From NCBI GenBank assembly GCA_951799405.1, contig OX637344.1, forward strand, positions 9,920,001-9,984,000: DNA of 64,000 bases. The letters run 5' to 3'. A program made the position numbers and the translations under genes. The stretch is from Agapetus fuscipes (lineage: Eukaryota > Arthropoda > Insecta > Trichoptera > Glossosomatidae). The notes beneath the pieces were generated by a model. That model had not been told where the DNA came from. It saw only the letters and a list, made by a program, of their open reading frames with translations, and made no database searches. Below are positions 56,613 to 64,000 of this stretch, one piece after another; position 1 is the first letter of the stretch; the number at the start of each line of letters is the position of its first letter.

Positions 56613-57071
56613 CGATTGTGGTAATGCTCGCTCTCTTGTATGCAGACACGTGTAATTAGACGGGAATAATCGTATGCACGGCCGTCGTCATTACACCAAC
56701 CGCTTTGTCCATTAATTGTGGTCATCAGATGCGCCTGCGCAGCTCGCGGGACGCCAATCGCAAGGGCATGGGAATGACGATCACACATGTAAAAAAATAT
56801 GTACTACTTTCAACCACAACATACTTGATTGTTAATTAATACCCCTAGTATATTATATCGCGTAAATTCCCCAGCATGACGTAAATGTAAAAATGTATGG
56901 AAGATACAACAGCACCCCTAGTGAGAGATTCAGTTTTTCTTACTCTTTTTAATCGACACACAGATAATAATAAACTTACGTCACACCGACTGGTTGCTAG
57001 GGAAAAGGCAAACTTATATTTTGTTCATAAGTTAACTTAAGGACCCTCGTCAGATATACGTGACGTTATTT

Positions 57072-57300
57072 TTCTTGACTTATAGGTTGGTATGAGGCTG
57101 CCCATTTTTTTTTTTTTGGCAAAACACCCTAAGAGGCTGCCCATCCATACTGTAAAAATGGTTCACATCACTAATATCGCCCCTGTTTCAGTTAAGGTCG
57201 GTATAATTTGCAGGGTGTATGTTCATTTGAAGTTTGGATTTTAATTTACAAGTACACATGCAACATTCGTAAGCGCGAACTTTCACGTGTCTTATTGTGG
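57072..57300 (+). repeat. Family C element with internal T-rich insertion
   Basis: TCTTGACTTATAGGTTGGTA, a GAGGCTGCCCAT block duplicated around a T12 run, then CGCGAACTTTCACGTGTCTT. Confidence 0.9.
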
Positions 57301-57314
57301 GAATACACTTAATA

Positions 57315-57515
57315 TGACTCACCAACCAAAGTGTAAAAAATGGCTTACTTTGCCAATGTCTCCCCTGTTTTGTTTCAGGGAAGGTCGGTATAAGTTGCAG
57401 GGTTTATGTTAATTTGAGGTTTGGATTATAATTTGTTAGTAGGTACCTACACACGCAGAATTTGTAAGCGCGAAGGCACATGTCTGTAAACACATCTTTG
57501 CAACTTAGATTATAA
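57315..57515 (+). repeat. Family C element, adjacent copy
   Basis: CAACCAAAGTGTAAAAAATG, TTTCAGGGAAGGTCGGTATA, CATCTTTGCAACTTAGATTA. Starts within 15 bp of the previous copy. Confidence 0.92.
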
Positions 57516-57804
57516 ATTATAGATGTTGATAGGATTATAATCCGTTTATTATAATTATAATAATTAAAGGCCCACCCTTGCTGCTTGAACCCGCTGAGAT
57601 CTGTTGCGCCTTGTCCGTACCGAGGCGGGTCTGGGCCTCAAAAGAAACAAGAAGTCTCAGTTCTGTCAGGGCAACAAGCAGACGGTGAGTTGGAGCCGTA
57701 CTCACAAACAATACTGTCAGACCTCATAGTGTTACACTGAGAAAAACCCTTACTAAATCCGTTGAAAGTTTTACTACAAAAATAAAGGAAATTCTTCCTC
57801 TTCT

Positions 57805-58090
57805 CTATTTTCTTTGACTTATAGGTTGGTTATAGGTTCCTTGACTTACAGATGCGGCTGATCCTTCATGCTGTAGAAAGTGGTTCACTTTGCCAATGTC
57901 ACCCCTGTTTCAGGGAAGGTCGGCGAGAGTTGCAGGGTGTCTGTTCTTTTGGAATTTGTATTTTCTATATATTGTAAGTCCACATGAGGCATGTTTAAGT
58001 GCGAACTTGTACGTGTCTGTTTGTGAAAATGCATGTTATTTGAATCCTATATGTTAAATATCTTTGCAACTTAGATTAGATTAGATTATA
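57805..58090 (+). repeat. Family C element with duplicated 5' end
   Basis: CTTTGACTTATAGGTTGG then GGTTCCTTGACTTACAG, all core blocks, ending TTGCAACTTAGATTAGATTA. Confidence 0.93.
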
Positions 58091-58424
58091 TTCTCTATAT
58101 TCTAAATTGTAATTTGTTGATCTGTCCTTGTCCTCATATGCAACCGCTTTTCTGACATGGATGGCCAGTACCTCCTCATTTGTGTTTCCAAATTTTTATA
58201 TCAACTACACACCATCACAATAATTGTATAAATTTTATCCAACGTCTGGGCAATGCTTAAAAACATAGGTCAACAGTGTAATGATCTTATTAGGTACAAT
58301 TTTGTTTTGAGTAAGATTAAGTTAATTTTTGTATTGGACAATACCTATTTATACAATAGTTTGTATTTACTTTTACTAAAATCCCATTGTATTATTTTTT
58401 AAATATATATATATATATCTATAG

Positions 58425-58505
58425 CGACGAACAAGCTCGCAGATAGCTCTTGAGGTGTGATTCACACGAAAATAGCGCTCACCAAATAATTCATCCGAAT
58501 TCTAT
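58425..58505 (+). repeat. SINE-B 3' end
   Basis: GACGAACAAGCTCGCAGATA, CTCTTGAGGTGTGATTCACA, GCGCTCACCAAATAATTCAT. Preceded by a (TA)n run. Confidence 0.9.
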
Positions 58506-58555
58506 TAAGTTACAGCTATCACAATATGAAACAAACCCAACAAAATATACAAAAT

Positions 58556-58681
58556 AAGCCCAACCTCACATGAACACAAAACTTGTAACTTCTGTTGCCT
58601 TTCCCTGAATTCAGGGTGAAATTGAACCAAGTTTTTACAGCATGGGGGTCAGGTTTTTATCAACCTAATAGTCAAGGAACA
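58556..58681 (-). repeat. Family C 5' half
   Basis: CCAACCTCACATGAACACAA, CCTTTCCCTGAATTCAGGGT, CAACCTAATAGTCAAGGAAC. Confidence 0.88.
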
Positions 58682-59110
58682 AAAAAAATAGGGAAAAAAC
58701 TTATTAAAATAAATAAAAAGCTTTTTAATTATTGTTTCAAATGATACGCTAAATGATACTTCACGCATAGCATAGTGTGGTCACATAGCATCGTTTGTGA
58801 ATAGCGGCGTTAGTTGCCTTGGTCCGTGGCACGGTCGGGAAGGCGCCAGTGATAAAAAATGACCAACAAGGATCTTGAGGAGTGCACCTACGATCAGACC
58901 ATTATAAAGATTTTCTCTTACATTCCATTGAAGACACGATTTGTTCTTCGGTTGAATTAAATTTTTTGAAAATATCATCTTTTGGAGCTTTTAGACATCC
59001 AGGTAGGTACTACAAACGTTTTTGCAGAGTTAAAAAAAATACTACGTGACAAGGAAATATTAAAGACAGAAGTTTACATATCCGCTGAGTGATCGCTACG
59101 CTAAACGTTT

Positions 59111-59403
59111 CTAAGCTACACATGTAGTGTAAGTTCTTGCCGCGTTTTCCCCAAAGAGCTCGCATGTGGCGAGTGGAACCTATTTAATTTTACAGATAAG
59201 GAGCTGGCCTTATGCTGACTGCTTCAGTTGAAGTGGAAGTTTTCCAGCTCCCTCATTTCTTGTGAAGGTTGAGTTAGCCATGCCTGTATTTTATTTTAGG
59301 CTTGAAATAAACACCGAAACGGGAAATCATTTCTGACTCCTTCGATGGAATTCGAACCCGAGCTCTCGGCAAAGAATGCAAGCACTCCACCAACTGACCG
59401 GCC
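59111..59403 (-). repeat. SINE-A, nearly complete
   Basis: CTAAGCTACACATGTAGTGT, CGCATGTGGCGAGTGGAACC, CGAACCCGAGCTCTCGGC, CACCAACTGACCGGCC. The head start is altered. Confidence 0.92.
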
Positions 59404-60349
59404 TTTTTTTAAAATATTTTTTTTTAAAGTAGGATTGTAAATTTGTCCTAACGAAAAACTTCAGTTTATGTGATTAAATAAGAATATGACTTATGAGTAC
59501 ATATAGTGTTTCTTATAGCTTTGTCTGGCATGTAACAATATTTTTGAAAAGTTGTATATTGAAAACAGACATTTAATAAAAATAAAAATAAGGCTTTTAC
59601 TATTAAACCCTTCAATTTGAAAAACATAAATAAATAAAAACTTTATATATTGTTTCAGGATGAGGACAATTTATTTAGGTACTACCTACATTATGACTTG
59701 ATGATGTGAAGTTGGTTCATAAACCGATAGTACCTACCTACTAAAAAAGTTCGTAAAGTGTATAATATACACAATGTTTTTACAAATCTGAAGTTTGGGG
59801 TCCATCTGTGGCCGCTTCCATCGGATGAATGCCGTAAGATATTCAAATAATATGCGTCTCCATTTCTTGCTGCGAGGAGATTTGGATAGTGTTGTCTGGT
59901 TGTTTGTTCCTATGAGGACATTCTTATCGCCGGCCATCGCAACTTGGCTGCACACACAAAAACACACATGTTGAACCTGTCTCGTTCTCTAGCCAGGAAT
60001 TTCACCAATCAGCCATCATTACCGGCTTCGGATGAAAGACATTTCGGAGGTTTTTTTTTTACTACAGAAAAAATATGTTGGTCTATCTGTCGATGATTTA
60101 CAAATAATGCTCATCTTTTTTTTCCAATTTGACGAAATCGTTTATTACAAACTTAAATAGGTTCGGAATAAGAGAAAAAATATATCAAAACAATGTCTGA
60201 ACGTACCTAAACGTTTTATTCAGTTTTTCAGATTTTCAGTTTTGGATTTCTGATTCAAATTTCATGTTTTTCATTTGATTATTTCCAAAACCATTTATGG
60301 TTAAAGGTATTGCGAGATGGGTTGCAAATATTTAGTTATTTATGTTGAT
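59404..60349. other. No gene seen
   Basis: AT-rich. A 77-codon minus-strand open frame (59734-59967) has no recognisable domain. Confidence 0.3.
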
Positions 60350-60425
60350 TTGAGTCAAAGTTATCACATGCAGCATGTGTAAGCGTGAATTTAAAAGTGC
60401 CCGCTGTATGTGCATGTGCATCGTG
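60350..60425 (+). repeat. Family C fragment
   Basis: CACATGCAGCATGTGTAAGC and GTGCCCGCTGTATGTGCATG. Confidence 0.6.
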
Positions 60426-60512
60426 ATTGAACCTCGCTTTTGAAATAAGTAGGTATATGTTTCTTTATCTATATCTATTGGTATATTAACAACATATATA
60501 TATAAATAAATC

Positions 60513-60662
60513 AAGAGTTGCAGGGCTTATGTTCATTTGAGATTGGTTCATTTTATATTGTAGGTCCACATGCGGCATGTGTTAGCGCGAACTTATATGT
60601 GTCTGCTTGTGGGAATGCATTTAATATGAATATATATTTGCAACTTAGATTTAGATTTAGAT
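60513..60662 (+). repeat. Family C, 5' truncated, GATTTA-tail type
   Basis: AAGAGTTGCAGGGCTTATGT, TGTAGGTCCACATGCGGCAT, ATTTGCAACTTAGATTTAGA. Confidence 0.93.
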
Positions 60663-60779
60663 ATAATATAAACAATTGAATTATCCATCTTTCAATTTAC
60701 CACACTCCTTAATTAATTAAGCATCATAAAAAAATACACTTCCAAAAAAACAATATGTGGGATCTTAGAAAAAAAAAAG

Positions 60780-60990
60780 AAAATACACGCATGCCTTGCT
60801 TTCACTGCTTCGTTTAAAGATCTAACGAATTGCCAAGACGGCCTTACAGAGTCGGCTCTTTTATAGGGCCCACGGTGGGTCCACGTGTATAACTGGCAGG
60901 TCCCATGTTCCTGTGAGGACCCACCAAAACTAAGGTCTGTTTCCTACGGACCGCGGCGTCAGCGGGTTAATCCTTTTTTTGCCTCTTTTG
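60780..60990. other. GC-richer block of unknown role
   Basis: GGGCCCACGGTGGGTCCACG contains the near-palindrome around GGGCCCACGGTGGGTCC; GGACCGCGGCGTCAGCGGG follows. No coding signal. Confidence 0.25.
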
Positions 60991-61599
60991 TACATACACG
61001 ATTAAGGAGATGAAAGCGCTAACCCTCCCATAACCCACTGCAGCTATTTAAATAATTTTATTTTTAACTACAAACTATAGGCTGATAAGTTTTTTATATC
61101 AGCGTTTTACTTTCTTTATTTAACAATGCACCGACTACAAAAATACTACCTATTGATTAGATTGAAATTCCATTTTACTACATAAAAAAAAATGTTGTTT
61201 TGTACAACCTGATACATTATTTCAATTAATTTATACGTTTTAAAGTGTTTTTTTGGTAAACAACTTATTGCTGAACACGGGTAGGCTGCTAGTTTCAAAG
61301 TATTTTAATATGAAAAAAAATATATAAAGACTTAGTGAATGTGCAGATTCCCTATGTTTCACCAATATTGCAATAACTTTAGGTTTTTTATTTTGTTATT
61401 ATTATTCTTTTTATTTAACTAACACATTTTATTTTTATTGTATTAAATTTTTTATTTCATTATACCTAACAATAATGCATTTTTGAATCTTACATTTGTG
61501 TATAAAAAAAAAAAATTATCTATGAATTTTGTTTTTGTTTTGGAGAAAAAAAATTGTTTTGAAAATTATTTTATAAAAATATATTTGTAACTATTCTGC

Positions 61600-61712
61600 T
61601 GCCGAAGATGCCTCATTAGGCGAAAATATTCGAGCAAAAAAGAAATAAATAAGTGAATTAAAACTTTGTTTCCATTTGAATTTTTTAAATAATTAAAAAT
61701 GGACTTTCACTG
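61600..61712 (+). repeat. AT-rich repeat end, relative of 36883-37145
   Basis: CATTAGGCGAAAATATTCGA, GCAAAAAAGAAATAAATAAG, TGAATTAAAACTTTGTTTCC. Confidence 0.6.
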
Positions 61713-62013
61713 TGTTAATAAATCCACCCTAAAAAATATAATGAAAAAAATAGTTTTTTCCATCATAAAAATTGACAAAATACAATGATATCCCTTTGAA
61801 GACGCGGAAAATGCTTTATTTTGGGAATTTTTAGTTTAGTTTAAGAAGAAAATTGTATGGAAGTTTTGAAAAACGGCTTTATATTATAAAATTGTGTCGG
61901 TATTCCAAAATATGTAAAACTATCTAATTTTACATATTTAAGATTTTTAATTTTTCTCTATGATCTTGCATCCATATTCTATTGCTATTTTAAAATTGGA
62001 ATGTATTCATGTG

Positions 62014-62318
62014 TCCGGTCGATAGCTCAGTTGGTAGAGTGAGTGCTTGCATTCCATGCCGAGAGCTCGAGTTCGAATCCCACCGAGGATGTCAGAAATG
62101 ATTTCCCATTTCGGTGTTTCTTTGAAACCCAAAAATGAAATACCGGCAAAGCTTACTCATCCTTCACAAGAAATGAGTACCAGCCCCCTCGGGAGCTGGG
62201 AAAACCCTACTTCAGCTGAAGTGGTTAGCGTAAAAATAAATAGGTTCCACTCGCCACATGCGAAGCCCTTCGAGGATAACGCGACATGAAGTTGTACTAT
62301 TTTTGTAGCTAGGTTGCA
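62014..62318 (+). repeat. SINE-A, full length, best plus-strand copy
   Basis: TCCGGTCGATAGCTCAGTTG (A box) and GAGTTCGAATCCCACC (B box) at tRNA spacing, body with TTCGGTGTTTCTTTGAAACC, CAGCTGAAGTGGTTAG, CCACTCGCCACATGCGAAGC, 3' end TTTTTGTAGCTAGGTTGC. Confidence 0.95.
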
Positions 62319-62479
62319 TTGATTTTTTTGCTCTAATATAGGTAGGTACTTCCACAGTTTTTGCAAGTTCATCCTTTAACTTCAAATGCCATTTTCAACT
62401 TCCAAATTAGTTTAAATCACATAATTTGTACCTACTATTAAAATGGAATGTGTGAATATTAAGAATAAATCCATTTCTC

Positions 62480-62690
62480 TGTGTAGTTCGTGTGTTTCCG
62501 GGTTAAGCACCGGCAGATCGGCCCGGCCCGCCGAGTCCTGTGGCTGCACACGAATAAACGGATAATTAAAGATGGCTCGGCCGGGCGACTGGCGCCACCG
62601 GATCGCATAGGAGGAGAGTCCCAAACGCTACACCGCCTAAGCGCGCACATGCCAGTGAAAATACTGCGCATACCTAGGGACAATTTTGCA
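62480..62690. promoter_or_regulatory. GC-rich island upstream of omb
   Basis: CGGCCCGGCCCGCCGAGTCC, GGCTCGGCCGGGCGACTGGC and GCGCGCACATGCC stand out from AT-rich flanks, with TAATTAAAGATGG between. Open frames on both strands are unconvincing. Confidence 0.3.
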
Positions 62691-63053
62691 TAGCAAGTCT
62701 TCAAAGAGTTTTTTTCACTGATTGATTCTCCATAGCAATTTTTGGAAAGGTAATTAAATAAATACAAACAATGTTTCACAAGGCATTTCAGAATAGTCAT
62801 TTATGCCACTGCCTAGTAATGATAGTCTTTGTAACATGAGTGCTAGTTTGTGCCATGAGGCGCAGCCGAATGGCACAATAGACAGCAAGAGTGTTACAAA
62901 GACTAATTACGTGCAGTGGCATACAATACTTTTTCTACGACCATGAAATAAATAACAAAATAGTAAATAATAGTCATTATACTGTAATGGTCCATTTGAA
63001 GTAATTAAATCCCCACCTTTGTCAAACCGTGTAATTTATCATTCCCCTCGATT

Positions 63054-63150
63054 ATATAATCTATTCTGCAAAGATATATTACTTTTGGGATTCATTTTAA
63101 ATTTATGCCCACAAGCAGACACATATAAGGTTGCGCTTATACATTGAGGA
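63054..63150 (-). repeat. Family C 3' half
   Basis: ATAATCTATTCTGCAAAGAT, ATGCCCACAAGCAGACACAT, GGTTGCGCTTATACAT. It joins directly to the retrotransposon block at 63150. Confidence 0.82.
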
Positions 63151-63240
63151 AATGAAAGTGTAAGGACAGAAAAAAGTGGAGGCGCATCTGCGGAGGTACC
63201 GGCCACCCCTAGTGGAACGGCGGCAGGATACAGTACAGTA
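63150..63240 (+). pseudogene. Retrotransposon C-terminal remnant
   Basis: GAGGAAATGAAAGTGTAAGG, AAAAAGTGGAGGCGCATCTG, GGCCACCCCTAGTGGAACGG. Same block as 53380-53512. Confidence 0.5.
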
Positions 63241-64000
63241 CTTAAAGTACTAAATGGGAGTAGAAAAAAGAGTGTTAATAAAAATTAAAGATAGCCTGGA
63301 CGAAAACTAACGTTTATACTGTTACAATTTTACTGGGGTTCTCTTTTAATTAAATTGCAATCATTTATTTTAACAGAATTTGTTTTACACGGTTTGGTTC
63401 ACAATTTACAATTGTTGATAATCTCTTCATATATGGTATTCACGTCCAAATGTTGGATGCAACTAATCCTCTGATGCCCTTTGCAGTCCGTATATAAAGG
63501 TACAAAAGGGATCATTCTTGCATATTCCAGATCATTTGATCTCTCGCTCTTATCAGACCGCCGTTCTATGTGCCTTACCTACTACTACAATCATACTAGA
63601 CTCAGATTGTTCTACACACTAGCGTACATGTTCTGGCGCGCATGGGCACTTCAAATCTTTAGTTCTTCACAATACGAATGGCCCATTTTTCTAGGGGTAG
63701 CTTCTGTAGAGTAATTTCATTTATTTCTGGATAGTAAAGTAGGTATGCAAGGATTTGTGTACCAACCTATTTTAATTCTTTACCTAATTAACATCTCTTT
63801 TTTAAACATTCCCTTTGACATTTACTCTGTGGATCTACCCCATTCTTTCACAACTTCACCGATATCTTTGTTCTTTCACATTTCCTCTGTATAACAACCT
63901 TCATCATCCATTATTTCTACAGCCATGGACGTTCAAATTTTCGCACCTACAAACTTTTGTAAAAATGTTTTGACTTAGTAGGTAAACAAAAAGAAAATAG
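63241..64000. other. No gene seen
   Basis: AT-rich with short open frames only; no recognised family. Confidence 0.3.

Noticed and set aside
62015..62080. Functional tRNA genes at SINE-A and SINE-B heads
   Set aside because: A and B boxes are present, but acceptor stems do not pair and each is followed by the same SINE body.
62459..62800. 113-codon minus-strand open frame over the GC-rich island
   Set aside because: Composition-driven; no domain and no conserved-looking motif.

Overview
This window looks like a stretch of insect, most likely lepidopteran, nuclear genome. It is AT-rich, non-operonic and crowded with short interspersed repeats. Short palindromic runs of the GTAGGTACCTAC type recur throughout, which I associate with Lepidoptera from general knowledge; the species is not identified. 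The only protein-coding host sequence I can support is one exon on the minus strand (27699-28117). It is the first coding exon of a TBX2/3-type T-box transcription factor, the orthologue of Drosophila optomotor-blind (bifid). It ends in a clean splice donor inside the T-box, and no second T-box exon is visible in the 27.7 kb that follow, so positions 1-27698 are read as part of a very large first coding intron. Positions 28118 to about 29240 hold the 5' leader and a CpG-rich candidate promoter with an inverted pair of CCAAT boxes. Positions 29240-64000 are upstream, presumably regulatory, sequence.

Nearly everything else is mobile-element sequence. Three short interspersed families dominate. 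SINE-A is tRNA-derived, about 300 bp. SINE-B is also tRNA-derived, about 310 bp, with an (ATT)n-type tail. Family C is about 256 bp, ends in (GATTA)n or (GATTTA)n, makes 5-bp target duplications in its two youngest copies, and is present in about 39 full or partial copies. There are also two PIF/Harbinger-type elements with TTA/TAA target duplications (one retaining an N-terminal transposase remnant), two other terminal-inverted-repeat families (M1 and D), and C-terminal remnants of several non-LTR retrotransposons. Several copies are nested (C in C, SINE-B in C, SINE-B in a 20-bp satellite) or chimeric (SINE-B fused to SINE-A), which gives a relative insertion history.

Other structure: a minisatellite at 55981-56610, a degenerate 20-bp satellite at 50072-50725, a 156-bp tandem repeat that keeps a reading frame open at 15921-16406, two long hairpins near 10.58 kb and 12.6 kb, and several isolated GC-rich islands with promoter- or insulator-like motifs (8860-9110, 28970-29240, 35110-35340, 39950-40240, 46130-46300, 62480-62690). 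I see no rRNA gene, functional tRNA gene, CRISPR array, bacterial operon or other self-contained novel system. The most noteworthy material is the T-box exon in its repeat-rich regulatory domain and the family C elements.
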